Positions 32,050 to 43,739 of a stretch of DNA of 64,000 nt are shown in pieces. A model generated the notes under the pieces. That model saw only the letters and a list, made by a program, of their open reading frames with translations. It was not told the DNA's origin and made no database searches. The stretch is from Maniola hyperantus (taxonomy: Eukaryota; Arthropoda; Insecta; Lepidoptera; Nymphalidae). The stretch covers positions 10,629,662 through 10,693,661 of the forward strand of contig NC_048552.1 of the NCBI RefSeq assembly GCF_902806685.2, in the 5' to 3' direction. Within the stretch, counting starts at the first letter, position 1, and each line of letters starts with the position of its first letter. A program made the position numbers and the translations under genes.

Positions 32050-32976
32050 TTACTACTTACCAGGGATTTAAAAAAACTACGCGCACTAAGTCGTAGGCAT
32101 CATCAGTTTATTAACTACAACATTATTAATGTTAAGCATAATATATCTATGTACCTATATGTACCTAAATCATGTATCTATCTACGTACGTATACCTATC
32201 ACGGAAAAGCGTAAATTAAGCTAAGCACACTGAACACTAAAAAAAAGGAAACATTTAAAGTCATTTTTATCATGCAGCATTAAGTATTAATATTGTTTAA
32301 TTTAAATGAATAAAAAAATATCAAAATAACCTACGTAACTAAATATATCTAAATAAAATCCGTGCAATTAAAAGCAAACAAAAAAAAGAAGAAAACGCAG
32401 TCAAAACACTTTAAGATGTACCCTACCTAATAATTTCATTCACAATATTATAATATGAAAAACATAATACCTTCACTTTATAAAAATCACAGATAAAAAT
32501 AAAGCTTTCTTCGGTATTACCTTATTATACCCATCTGCCAGTTTTGGTGATTCGATTTTTTGTAATAGATACTTAATAATAATTATCCATAATAATTATG
32601 TAGGTTGAGGTAAAAATAAGTATGTGTCTACTTTTGAAATCCCGTCTGATTTAAATTTAGGAAATAACTACTTAAGCACAACATGTTAAATGTTGCATAC
32701 AATTTGTAATTTGAACAATTTATACCACGCAGTCCCGCCCACTGAAACTCCTACGTCATGTACGTGTTATCTTCCAACATGATCTAGCTTTTAATACAAC
32801 GCCGATAAGAAAAATTAAACGAAAAACAAAACGACTTCAAAACAAAAACCAGAGGACTTAATCAGACTTCGAAAATATCGTAACAAAACCCGAAGTTATA
32901 GCATAAAAGCTTTTTTTCTCTGTAGAAATGTTCTAGCTTAGACCCCATTTACATGACTTTCAGGGTTAAAGAGCAG
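32050..32976. other. Unassigned AT-rich sequence
   Basis: The start (CAGGGATTTAAAAAAACTAC to TCGTAGGCATCATCAG, 32061-32105) is a short end of repeat G. The rest shows no gene. Confidence 0.4.
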
Positions 32977-33163
32977 AGCCTCAATAGCTCAACGGGTAAA
33001 GGAGTGGACTGAAAATCGAAAAGTCGACGGTTCAAATCCTGCCCGTTGCACTATTTGTCGTACCTACTCCTAGCGCAAGCTTGACGCTTAGTTGGAGAGG
33101 AATGGGGAATATTAGTCATTTAACATGGGCCATGGCTAATATTCTTTTAACAAAAAAAAAAAA
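32977..33163 (+). mobile_element. SINE family A, copy 2
   Basis: GCCTCAATAGCTCAACGGGT, B box GGTTCAAATCC, body CTTGACGCTTAGTTGGAGAG, then an A-rich tail. Confidence 0.85.
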
Positions 33164-33176
33164 GAAGTTAAGTTAC

Positions 33177-33330
33177 TTTTACGGTTACACTTTGACCGTA
33201 TATAAGTGAGTTGCTCAAGTCATACCTCTGCTACTATGATTAAGATAGGTAAAATATTGATCCCAAAGTTGACGATTTGTGCAATCCATTCTGCTTTTAT
33301 TGGCGGTCAAAGTTTAACCGTAGTCCGTAA
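33177..33330. mobile_element. Putative small MITE (CGGTCAAAGTKTAACCGTA ends)
   Basis: ACGGTTACACTTTGACCGTA at the left pairs with GCGGTCAAAGTTTAACCGTA at the right; the arms are about 20 bp with two mismatches and lie 100 bp apart. Confidence 0.5.
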
Positions 33331-33334
33331 CAGT

Positions 33335-35110
33335 GTCGTACATAACATAAAACTAAAATCATCCTATCATAAAATCAAAATTTACCTATTTGTTTTATGT
33401 AGGTAAGTATAACTATCTAGTGTCTCTTATGCTGTGCCTGTGACTCTACTACGGGTTCGGAAAGCAAATTTCTATTGAGAAGAGCCGGTAAAAGATTCAG
33501 CAGTTGCTCTCTTCAAATCATACAAATTCTCTGTAGTCTGGTCTTTAGTTACTGACTACTTCACTGCAGACTGGTACTTAATTTGTGTGAACCGGTATCG
33601 TAGTCGTACCAGAACCAGCACTTCTCAGAAGGTACATGGAATCTAATACCTGAATTGACCCAATTGAAATCCGAGACCTCTTGTTTGCGAGGTCGCTATT
33701 TACCCAAAATTTATGTCAGAAACTATTAGGCACCCCTAAAGAAGCCATCTTTTTATTTTATTGCCCGCCCCCTACTCACACTCAATAATATTTAGAGCAA
33801 TTGGTACCAGGCGGTCATACACTTTCAGGAGTAAAAAAGTTGTGGTCAAGAAGCAAAAAGCTTACGGACCACCATTTTAGGACGACCTTCGATAATACTT
33901 TCGTTCTTCGTAGCTGTACTTTACCAAGCTTTGAACGGAGTTCAATGTTTACTGGCCGTTCGATATACAAGAACCAGTTCTCCAAGTATTTGATTCAGGG
34001 GATTTTAGACTTTATTCTGTTGGCATAAGCGTGTTGGAGTGTGTATGGATGTTGGTAAATGCCTAATGTGTATCAATTTCTGCAATGGCCTGGGTGACAT
34101 CGGGGCGAACGTGACGGGAATGTGTGGTAGACCTTTTTATTATTATTGAGTGACCGCGAATGTATGGCGTATAAACAAGCTTGCAACGGGATCGGTTGTA
34201 GAAGTTAGTAAAAATACGGAAAAGTTAGGAGACAGCACTGAGATAAGATTGGGGTTTTTGCAAAAAGAATTATAAGGTTGTACAAGCTTCCTATATCCAT
34301 AGGTTTTGACGGTACCTTTAGATTAATTATATTTTTCAGTCTGATTTTATCAGGATTTATTGTTCAGTCTGTATGGCACATTTTTTTTAGTATTTTCTTA
34401 GGACTGACTTAGTTACCTACATTATCCGCAAAGCCATATAAATATGATCGTTCTGTAAGTAATTCGTGACTATTGTAATTTATAATTTGGCTAATTTTGT
34501 TGTTTACGATAATTTATATACTTACTGACAGGTCTAAATGTATGGCTATCCTGTTCATAATTCTATCTACGGAAAAGGAAAGCGTATGCTTGCATTTTCT
34601 GTAGGTTTTTAGAATTTAATTTAGTTTTTTATAGACATTGTGTATAACAGAATTAGTCACACTATCCACTACATTTCAGTTTTTGACGTAGGTAAGTAAT
34701 TTGAAAAAACTAGCTGGCAACACCTCATTTCCCGCGTTTTATACGAAGGGCCGATCGACGTAATAAATCTCTCGACGGAAAATGCTTTTACGATGGAAAT
34801 AGTTTTCCTCTGTTTTGGATTTCATGTTTGAATTTTTTGTAATCCAAATAGGTACCTATCTATATCCCTGATAGGTAATTTGCAGCTTTTTCACGTTTCG
34901 AAATTTTTTAAAGTTGTGGTAATCGAAGTCTCAAGAAGAAAAGATTTTAATTGTTGGATGGATTATGGAACCGCGTGCAGCATGCGACATGCACCACCCG
35001 CCCTTCCACTACTATAGAAGCAGGAAAAGTAAGCAATACGCACCACCACCATTCAACATTACATCTTCTAAAACACATTCAACGTAAGTTTTACACCAAG
35101 CAACGTGTTC
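33335..35110. other. Mostly unassigned sequence
   Basis: An arm of the 6816-type MITE lies at 34608-34668. A donor-like CAAC|GTAAGT at 35079 follows a histidine-rich open frame that I do not recognise. No gene is supported. Confidence 0.4.
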
Positions 35111-35111
35111 A

Positions 35112-35300
35112 ATCAAAGAGTTCCCACGGGATTTTTAAAAACCTAAATCCACGCGCATGAAGTCGCGGGCATCAGCTAGTAGGTATATAAAAGGAAAAGA
35201 AAAGGACTGACTGACTGACTAATCTATCGAGGTATAAATGGCAGGAAACACTGTTCTCGGAAGAGTATTCCAAACCCCCTAGCCATGCGTATAAGGCAGT
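35112..35300 (+). mobile_element. Ends of repeats G and H joined
   Basis: Repeat G end (GTTCCCACGGGATTTTTAAA to GAAGTCGCGGGCATCAGCTA), then repeat H start (GGACTGACTGACTGACTAAT). Confidence 0.6.
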
Positions 35301-35793
35301 ATAAGGTAAGGAATGATGACCGCGTTTCGAGCGCGTAGGTGGAATATTGGCACATAGATACCTATAGGGGTCGAAACTCTCCCAGCGTCTTGCGATTTAA
35401 ACTGGATGTTTATAACTCTACCTATAGATAAAAAATCGTACATATCTGTCATGTTTATTTTTCCATAATGATAGATTGTGAGTTTTATTGAAACGTATAC
35501 GCTCTTTGGTCTTGTAAAAAAGCTCCTAAATCTTCCCGTTTTCCCTAAAGGATAGAGATAAATCGCTGGCCCTCTGGCGGCGGTGGATTATTCATTCCGG
35601 GGGTTGGCGCCAATAAATCAGACCGTTCCGTGTCAATAGCACTAGTGTTGGCATATTGGTCAAGTGCGCCAACGTTGGGTACAAAGGAGATGGGTCTAAA
35701 AATAGCAAAAATGTCTAATAATTTTTTTTAAAATTTTCATTTTAATTTGTGGTAGGTACAAGTAAAAATGAAGATAAAACTATGTTTAGTATC

Positions 35794-35975
35794 TACGCGA
35801 CAAGTGGAGACGGCAATAGGGGAGGGAACGCCCCGCACACCCGTATGCAGCCCCCGCGCTATCCTCGTGCGGGAGAGCGCGGGTGACGTGCGGGTGTACT
35901 GAGCGTCTCCCCGCTACATACTCCGATTGCCATCTCGACCTGTAGCGTACATATAGTACGCTACAGGTCGAGATG
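35794..35975. mobile_element. Foldback MITE family P, copy 3, with duplicated end
   Basis: A complete element (35794-35950) with TACGCGACAAGTGGAGACGG and CATCTCGACCTGTAGCGTAC ends. Directly after a 5-nt ATATA spacer the terminal 20 bp is repeated in inverse orientation (35956-35975), giving a perfect 20-bp hairpin. Confidence 0.8.
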
Positions 35976-36660
35976 CACAGAAACGTTGAGCAAAAACGTT
36001 TCCTAGTAGTAAAGCTGAAAACTTGAAAAAATTAGCAATTTGACGGACGTGACTGGCTGACTATTTTTTTTAATGTAGTAATAACAAGTAAAAATATATC
36101 AAAACAAAATTACTTAAATAAGTAAGTAGTAGATAAATATTCATATTTCACGCTCACGAAATAAAAAACCGTAACAGCCAAAAAATAAAAATGTAATTTA
36201 AATTTTATTAATATAATAATAAATTGTTATAGCTGTTTTATAAATCGATGTGTTTTACGTAGATATAAATAAATATTGTATCTGTAATTCTATAGCAATA
36301 TTACTTCTAGTTGTGTGTATTAATAAACACATCAGCTCGTAAGATAGCAATCAGACAGTTTCATAAGTCACATTTGAATAAACAAGCAATGAAATTTGAC
36401 CCGTTTTGTGCGCTATAGCTACTTAATATATCGTTTACATCTTTATAATAATTAACTGTTACACGTTTGTTATAGTAAAGGTTATTTAATAGCATTTTCT
36501 AGAACATCTTAATCTAAATAACAATAATTATTTTGGATTTCAAATCATACGTAGGTACATATTCGAAAGCCATTATTTATAGTTTGTACACCTTGTTAGA
36601 CAAGACAGGTCTTTCTTATACTTACCTAATGTCGTTTAGTTTGTAAGATTATGTTTAAAA
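35976..36660. other. Unassigned AT-rich sequence
   Basis: No gene or repeat recognised. Confidence 0.45.
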
Positions 36661-36663
36661 TTA

Positions 36664-37018
36664 AAAACCGGCCAAGTGCGAGTCAGGCTCGCGCAATGAG
36701 AGTTCCGTACTACAGTCGCATTTTTTCGACATTTTGCACGATAATTCAAAAACTATGATGCATAAAAATAAATAAAAATTGTTTTAGAATGTACAGGTGA
36801 AGACCTTTCATATGATACCCCACTTGATATCGACTCACTTCGAAAGTTGAAAATACTAATTATTAGTTCATGACCACAATTTAATTTTTTTTTGTGTGAT
36901 CTAACCCTAAATTCGCGGTTTTCAGATTGTTCCCCAAAATGTCAGCTATAAGATCTACCTACCTGCCAAATTTCATGATTCTAGGTCAACGGGAAGTACC
37001 CTGTAGGTTTCTTGACAG

Positions 37019-37062
<44 letters not shown>

Positions 37063-37117
37063 CAAAGTGATCCTATAAGGGTTCCGTTTTTCCTTTTGAG
37101 GTATGGAACCCTAAAAA
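36664..37117 (+). mobile_element. Repeat family F, copy 2
   Basis: Closest to full length: AAACCGGCCAAGTGCGAGTC to GAGGTATGGAACCCTAAAAA, with (GACA)n expanded at 37015-37062. Confidence 0.85.
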
Positions 37118-37119
37118 GA

Positions 37120-37797
37120 AACCAGCCAACATAATATTATTATTTATTATTAATTTTCATATAACAGAATATAAACTTTTTATAGACTTTTAGTGTTAAA
37201 ATGTTTCAAATATTTTTCACAGAAGAACCGCATAAATACATGTTTTATGGTTTTTTTACTATCTCTTGATGTCAGTTATAAGATTTTTAATTTATGTCTC
37301 AACGAGAAAAATTAGTAGCAACTAGCATTGACACTCTCTCTCTAATTTACGATAAAAATTTGTCAAATCGATAATAATTTACCGTCGATATCTTTATCGA
37401 CGAACGTATTAATTAACAAATCATTTTAAATTGGACGAATATGATAATAGTTGACAGATTTAAAAGTGTTAAATTTTCTTTAGTACTAATAATGATGGTA
37501 ACCAAATTTTTGGAAAATCCAATCGGGACGTAGGAGATAGCGATAATCAAAATTTGAGTTTATATGTATATCTAAACAAGAGTGTGCTTTAAAATTTAAA
37601 AAATGTGGTACTTAATCGACAAATAATACCTAAGTTATTTTTGCCTGATTTAAAATAATGACTGAATAAGATTAATTCCTGATCATTTCGATTTTTTTTT
37701 TGTAGAATAAAGGTAAAAAAATAATTCATAATTATAGGTAAGTATTATCATACAACGTGTCCTAAATATTACAGATAATTTATATTACAAATTCCTA
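37120..37797. other. Unassigned AT-rich sequence
   Basis: Contains a small group of TCGATA/ATCGAT-like words at 37374-37403 (AATCGATAA, GTCGATATC, TATCGACG), weaker than the cluster at 53430. No gene seen. Confidence 0.4.
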
Positions 37798-37928
37798 AAA
37801 GGCCGGCAACGCATCGGCGGCTCCTCTGGTGCTGCAAATGTTCATGGGCGGCGGTAATCACTTAACATCAGGTGACCCGCCTGCTCGCTTGCTCGCTATA
37901 TCTATTAAAAAAAAAAAAAAAAAAAAAA
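37798..37928 (+). mobile_element. LINE 3' end with poly(A)
   Basis: AAGGCCGGCAACGCATCGGC, CTCCTCTGGTGCTGC, ATGGGCGGCGGTAATCACTT, ATCAGGTGACCCGCCTGCTC, then an A run to 37928. I recognise this as a common 3' terminus of lepidopteran non-LTR elements. No coding part remains. Confidence 0.7.
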
Positions 37929-37929
37929 G

Positions 37930-38093
37930 ATAATGCCTGCGACTTCGTCCGTGTGGATTCAGGATTTTTTGATTCCGGGATAAAAGCAGCCCATGTAGGA
38001 ACCAAATTTCGTAAAAATTTATTAATCGAATGGGTTGTGAAAAAGTTAAAAAGCAGACCGATACACTTTCTATTAGTATGGATAATGGATATG
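37930..38093 (-). mobile_element. Repeat family G/K, reversed
   Basis: ATGCCTGCGACTTCGTCCGT, GATTCCGGGATAAAAGCAGC and TACACTTTCTATTAGTATGG. Confidence 0.65.
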
Positions 38094-38099
38094 TATTAC

Positions 38100-38420
38100 T
38101 TTTAGTAGTATGTATAAATATATTTATGGTAGAGTCAATGTAAATGTCCCAGTGAAAAAAGAAATGTGTGGTACAACTATGTTAACTGTGTGGCATTAAA
38201 ATTATGTTAAGTTTGGGGCAGAGGAATTAGATTGGTGTTAATTATTATTCAAAATTTTATTTATATGTAAAAAATTATAATATATTTAATGACTTGTTTG
38301 TGATATAATAACTGACAGTGAAGATTAACGAGGGATTAGAAATTTCTTTTATAATTTAAATTAATTTTAATATTGAGAGAAAATTAAAATAATTGATTTT
38401 CAAAAGTTGTTTGTTTGTGA
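38100..38420. other. Unassigned AT-rich sequence
   Basis: Nothing recognised. Confidence 0.45.
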
Positions 38421-38608
38421 AATGCCTTAATAGTTCAGTCGTTAGGGAGCTAATTGAAATTCGAAAGATTGCTGGTTCTACCCCACCCGTGGTACTAGGT
38501 ACCTATTTATAGAACCTACTTTTAGTACAAGTTTTACTCTTAGTTGGAGGGGAAAGGGAAAAATCAATCATGTTTGAGATGGTTAAAATGGTTAAAATTC
38601 TTTAGAAA
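38421..38608 (+). mobile_element. SINE family A, old copy
   Basis: GCCTTAATAGTTCAGTCGTT and TGCTGGTTCTACCCCACCCG; both promoter boxes are mutated. It is the most diverged of the six copies. Confidence 0.75.
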
Positions 38609-38614
38609 AATGTC

Positions 38615-39800
38615 ATTTTATTTTACAAAAAATTATATTAATACCTAATTGTATAGTAAATGCTTCGTGATATCTTATTTAGATAGCCTGACCAAAAAAA
38701 TAAAAAAATATTGTATACATGACCACAAATTATTATAACTATGGATTTTATGAGTAATTTACAGGGAACTTTCAATAAAATGTGACAACAAAAACAAATC
38801 GTGTGTTTTGTTCCCAGTATATTTTAATCCTCCACATCGATGCCAGTGCGGACGGTGATTTATGTTATATTTCTTATGGATGTGGTGTGAAAACACTCTT
38901 GCTAAGAGCTTATTTTTTATGCACCCTACGGCCTGCGGTCTTAGCCCGTAGCCACACTTCGATAAAAATGTGACGCCCTGCAATAAACAACTACGGGCAT
39001 AGTAATGCGAATAGCGAGCTAATAATACAGGTTGTAATCAGAACGCTAGCAAAAAGTTAGCGTTATTGTTATACTACCTAAACACAATCTAATAGCAATA
39101 ACCATTTGCCCCATTGTGTAGTTTTAGTGGGTGATTTAGTATTTTTTAACCCAACAATGTATAGCGTGCAAAACTCGGGTCGATGCACCGCCTATGACGT
39201 GACATTGACTCCGAATGGCCTACTTAGACAACGTTCGTTGACCTCTAGCGTCAGTCAGATCGTGAACTTTTACAAAATATAGCATTTTTTTGGATTATTT
39301 GGCGTTTTTTTTGGTGTTATCATATCAGTAATCATCCTATATCGTTCTGGTTACACCTGTATACGAATAGCGGAATTAATACTATCTTCATTAAAAATGT
39401 TTATATCATGAGTTTTTGTCTAGATTTGTTTGCATTGAGAAGCTACAAATACCAATTCGGGGTTAATTACCGACACTTGGGGTCAAACCAAGTAAACATA
39501 ATGTATCTACCTACTCAAATAAAAGGTGTAATGGGTCCGTCAGTGACGGACATATAATATTAATAGGTGTACGGCTTCTCTCTATTTAAACGGAGACCAT
39601 AAGAAAGAATTTCCAGAAATATCTCTCAAGCTTAACCGGGGCGGGTCAATCAATTCATAAATAAATGTTTATAATAATTGATTAGCTATTGCTAGATTTT
39701 GTTTTCAAAAACTCTATTCTTCTGAGTTTATCAAACTTAGGTCAAAACAAATAAATATTATATTTTTCTGCTTTTCGAACCAGTGCAGCGGTAGAGTTAC
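38615..39800. other. Unassigned sequence
   Basis: Open frames on both strands at 38759-38983 overlap and look like background. No gene recognised. Confidence 0.4.
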
Positions 39801-39806
39801 AGACAG

Positions 39807-39815
39807 TATAAAAGG
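39807..39815 (+). promoter_or_regulatory. TATA box candidate
   Basis: TATAAAAGG is a strong TATA match. It would place a transcription start near 39837-39842, directly before the small ORF. Confidence 0.4.
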
Positions 39816-39842
39816 CACTAGCTAATAGCCGAAATTGCGAGT

Positions 39843-40031
39843 ATGTGTTTTAAATATAAATACTTACTTTATTACCTGGTAGACTTACTTGTTGATTACA
39901 ATATGAAACTTTGGGTATTGTTATTTTCCGCTCCGCTTGTGTCTGTGTCCCGGTGTCACAGTGTTTTACTTAAGCGAAACGTGCGCGATATTTATTGCGA
40001 GTGCGGCGAGGGCTCATTTCTGAGAGTGTGA
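39843..40031 (+). CDS. Small putative secreted peptide
   Basis: Two in-frame ATGs are possible, at 39843 (62 codons) and 39903 (42 codons). From the second, the peptide starts MKLWVLLFSAPLVSVSRCHS, which has the short basic start, hydrophobic core and small residues of a signal peptide. A dibasic LLKR follows and the end is YCECGEGSFLRV. A TATA box lies 96 bp before the second ATG and AATAAA follows the stop at 40045. Signal peptide, dibasic site and cysteines are features of insect neuropeptide or cysteine-rich secreted precursors, but I recognise no family. Chance is a real possibility at this length. Confidence 0.3.
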   Translation: MCFKYKYLLYYLVDLLVDYNMKLWVLLFSAPLVSVSRCHSVLLKRNVRDIYCECGEGSFLRV

Positions 40032-40044
40032 AAGAACTCGAATT

Positions 40045-40050
40045 AATAAA
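40045..40050 (+). terminator. Poly(A) signal candidate
   Basis: AATAAA 14 bp after the stop of the small ORF. The motif is common by chance in AT-rich DNA. Confidence 0.25.
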
Positions 40051-40504
40051 TTGCCTCAAATGATTGAGAAAAATGGTGTGTTTGTGTGCGTATATATTTT
40101 CAACAGTTTTTAAAAAGTAGGCCGTTAAATCTTCGCCGTGCGTCGACCGAAGAGACCGAAGAGAAGAGTTTAATATACCTACCTACTTACCTATCATTAT
40201 AAAAATCGACACTGGGACTTTTTCTCTACACGTGGGCCAAAATACCGTTGCGCAATAGAGGCGTTTGTTACTTATAAGGAATTCAATAAGCCAAGATTCA
40301 AACGCGGTACGTTTTGATATATTAAGCGAATCTAGCAAATATACGGGACGCGGTACTTTCACAATGTGCCTATTATATGCTGAGAGAAATTCCATAGCTC
40401 TCCGTTGCTGCAATAATAATCTAGGCCCTTATTATGTTACCTAGAGATTATGATATTGTGAGAATACAATTTTGTGTGAATAACTCTAAATAAATAAAAA
40501 ATAG
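40051..40504. other. Unassigned sequence
   Basis: A 76-codon minus-strand frame at 40183-40413 has no recognised motif. Confidence 0.4.
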
Positions 40505-40676
40505 AGCCTCAATAGCTCAAGGGTTAAGGAGCGGACTGAATTCCGAAAGGTCGGCGGTTCAAACCCCTCCCGTTGCACTATTGTCGTACCCACTCCTAGC
40601 ACAAGCTTTACGCTTAATTGGAGGCGAAAAAGGAATATTAGTCATATTAACAAGGCTAATATTCTTTAAAAAAAAA
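40505..40676 (+). mobile_element. SINE family A, copy 4
   Basis: GCCTCAATAGCTCAAGGGTT, B box GGTTCAAACCC, body GCTTTACGCTTAATTGGAGG, tail of A. It abuts the LINE end at 40679. Confidence 0.85.
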
Positions 40677-40678
40677 TA

Positions 40679-40990
40679 TGTTTTTTATTAAATTAATCTT
40701 TTACAAGTATTTTTGAATCGTCAGAGGCATCTACCACTGGTTCGGAATGCCTTTCCTACCGAGAAGAACCAGCAAGAAACTCGGCGGTTGATCTTTTCAA
40801 AGATTTGATATACAATATTATGCCATGTATAAGAAAAATATTTGCAGTCCTGCGCGAGCTGCAGGTCAAATCCACGCTCTTTTATCATTTAGGTAATCTT
40901 CAATTGTATAATATGCTTTTTTCAGGAGCATACTTTTAATAGATTTATCGAAAAAGTAGATTCATTACATATCTTCATGAATATAATTAT
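40679..40990 (-). mobile_element. LINE 3' end (family L1)
   Basis: On the minus strand: ORF2 end, then 3' UTR with the reverse of GGAATGCCTTTCCTACCGAG and GAAACTCGGCGGTTGATCTT. The ORF2 end at 40866-40965 reads DKSIKSMLLKKAYYTIEDYL then NDKRAWI and a stop. A very similar copy lies at 59502-59900. Confidence 0.7.
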
Positions 40991-41067
40991 TATGTAATTT
41001 GTAATTGATACGTATACCTACAAGTTATGAAGTACCTTGTTGATGTGTATATTTTTTTTTTTTGAAA

Positions 41068-41565
41068 CTAGCTGATGCCCGCGACTTCGTTCGCGTGGAA
41101 TTAGGTTGTTTTAAAAATCCCGTGGGAACTGTTCGATTTTCCGGCATAAAAAGTAGCCTATGCCACTCTCCAGGTCATTATCTATGCAAAAAGTCACGTC
41201 AATCCGTTGCACAGTTGCGACGTGATTGAAGGACAAACCAACAAACAAACACACTGGCCCCGATTCTCTAGTCTCTCTCTAAACTAAATTTAGAGTATCT
41301 GCATCCTTTTCTTTTTACTAATGCTAAAAAAGGAACGGAACATGACTTTCACATTTAAAGACTCTAAATTTTAGTGCACAATACAAATTTAAACAGTAGG
41401 TTCGCGAGTGCGTGCTAAAAACACGGGTTTTACCATCTAAAAATTAAATTTAAAAATGTAAAACTGCTTCTGTCCTTTTCATATTACAATAGTAAGAAGA
41501 GGGTGCGAATACTCTAAAATTAGGTTGTGCTCAGAATCGGTGCCAATTTTCGCATTTGATGCATA
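41068..41565 (-). mobile_element. Repeat family G interrupted by a MITE
   Basis: Reversed copy from ACTAGCTGATGCCCGCGACT to AACAAACAAACACAC (41254); the expected continuation TTTTCGCATTTGATGC resumes at 41546 after the insert. Confidence 0.7.
41256..41545. mobile_element. MITE (TGGCMCCGATTCT ends) inside repeat G
   Basis: Left end TGGCCCCGATTCTCTAGTCT and right end, reversed, TGGCACCGATTCTGAGCACA. Inner sequences TCTAAACTAAATTTAGAG and ATACTCTAAAATTAGG also pair. It is related to the foldback at 6816. Confidence 0.65.
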
Positions 41566-41569
41566 GTCA

Positions 41570-42008
41570 CTGATAGTAAGTTTTGTACCGTTTACGACTT
41601 AGGCTGGCCCTGGATTACATACCATTTCAAAATACCCATAATATTATAGCGTAGCATGATTTCCTGTGGTTTAAATAATTGTAAATTAACGGTTAAACGT
41701 TAATTAGTTGACTAGTGTGAAATTAACATCGGCGTAGAATAAAATCTTGTAATAATGATGCCAGCTTTAATTGACTTGTTGAGAAATGCATTTAAGCATA
41801 GTCCATACTCTATAGTCCCTTCAAATATTTTAGGGTTAAGTCATAAGCGGTAGCGTTTTTATATTCAGAATAGGTATTTTTTGCAAATTGCTGTATGTGT
41901 TCATGCCTATGCCCTATGGTTGATTGTGCATTATAATTTTTAATAAGTAACTGTATCTAATAAACTTGTACTTTGGGTATCTAATTTGATCAAAACTTAA
42001 ATGTTTTG
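41570..42008. other. Unassigned AT-rich sequence
   Basis: No gene recognised. Confidence 0.45.
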
Positions 42009-42011
42009 TCT

Positions 42012-42122
42012 GGCAATCCGCACTTGGCCAGCGTGGTGGACTATGCTTAAAACGTTTTCATTCTGAGAGAAGACCCGTGCTCAGTAGTGGGCTGGAGATG
42101 GGTTGATGAATCGATGATTAGA
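42012..42122 (+). mobile_element. SINE family B, 3' part
   Basis: GGCAATCCGCACTTGGCCAG, GTGGACTATGCTTAAAACG and GGGCTGGAGATGGGTTGATG; the tRNA-like head is absent. Confidence 0.75.
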
Positions 42123-42411
42123 TGTTTTTATTTTACGGCACTTGCAAAATTCTTCAAAAGACTATGTTCTTTTCTATTCTAAAAAACTTTATTAATGTTT
42201 TAATAGTCATAACGAATAATAATTTTAATTGACCGGCGCGGGGTTAACTAACTGCTGCTATATACTGGCATACACCAAAATCATGAAGTAAAAGTACTCA
42301 AACATAGGAGTGTATGCCAAAAGTACCTTTTCAATAAAAATAACATATTTTCAATCAGAAGAAAACTTTTAATCCCTTTTTCGATTGCTTTATCTGTTGT
42401 TTTATAAATTA

Positions 42412-42455
42412 CTAACTAATGCCCGCGACTTCGTCCGCGTGTATTTTCTATTACT
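42412..42455 (-). mobile_element. Repeat family G, short end
   Basis: ACTAACTAATGCCCGCGACT followed by TCGTCCGCGTG. Confidence 0.6.
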
Positions 42456-42946
42456 ACTACAAAGTAGTTCCAACTTCTTGTCTGTATGTGCTTAGTTGTA
42501 CCAATCTCCAACAAATGTAACAGTTACTTACCTACATGTTTTATAACTGGAGCCTGATTTATGGGATGAGAGAAGCTAGTTTATGATTATAAATTTTAAC
42601 ACTCTAAAAATGATTGATACGCTAGCAGCTTATTGTTAGTGCTTATTATCTGAGCTCCTAGACATAGAACGCCCGCTGCTTCATGCTAGCAAGCCGACAC
42701 AAATTTATAGGTAAAAGTTCGCGACCGAACCAACCGGTCCAGCACCGCCAAACAAAACAAAACCGCCTTTAATCCTTCCTTATACGATCCTCTCTCGAAA
42801 AACCTACTATGAGCTTTATCGGATACTTTCTTAATTGTACTCCACAACGACGCTCATGAGAATCTTGACCTTATTACGAATGCGGTAAGACTCATTTCAA
42901 TTAGATCTAATTCCCCGGCCTTGCCGCCGGTGTATCGCTCTCACCT

Positions 42947-42966
42947 TAGGTTCACGTGTGAACCTA
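42947..42966. promoter_or_regulatory. Palindrome with nuclear-receptor-like half sites
   Basis: TAGGTTCACGTGTGAACCTA has two RGKTCA-type half sites (GGTTCA and its complement TGAACC) around CGTG, and an E-box CACGTG in the middle. Form alone does not prove binding. Confidence 0.25.
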
Positions 42967-43739
42967 CATTAACCTGCTATGTAAAGTTGTCGTGTCAGGT
43001 GTACTCAGCGATGTCTGTGTTGATGACTTTTTTAATTGGTCGTGTTGGAGATGCTGAGATAGAGTTGGGCGTGCGGCATCTAATTCTTTAATGTAGATTT
43101 ATGATGGAAACTCATATCGGGCACGCCTTTTGTCTTAAATCTGTAATGTTATTAATATTGACAGTGTATTTGATATTTACTGAGATATTACTAACGTTTA
43201 TACCAACTTCTTGACATGTGCAAACAACTTTTGTTAATGTGCTTGATGAAAATAAGAAACACATACAATATACATAATAAGTATACATTTTTGTACTAAA
43301 TTCTATTCTACTTATGTTATTTTATGGTAGAGTACACTATACACATAAAGATGACACTTAATGAGTATGTATAATGATATGAAACTTATAAAGTACAAAA
43401 TCATTAATCATTATACAAAAGAAATATGCAAAGCTAAGGCAGTATATTATGGGCCTTTAAAATATAATATAAAGTACCTATCCCATTTAAAATTCGCGTG
43501 CAGAATTTTAAGATTGAAAAGTGCGGTCCATACAAGAAAATTAATAATTTATATAAATCTTGCCAGGAGAGTATGTTAAAAATACATTACAAGCAACACG
43601 CCTATAAGTCGCTTTCAGATAGTGGAACAGACAGGCAAACTGATGTACCCGTTTTTAAGCTATGTGCCACATCGCAGATAGACCAGTGCCTACTTATACG
43701 GAGGACATTGATTTACAATCAATGTGAATGGAGATAGGC

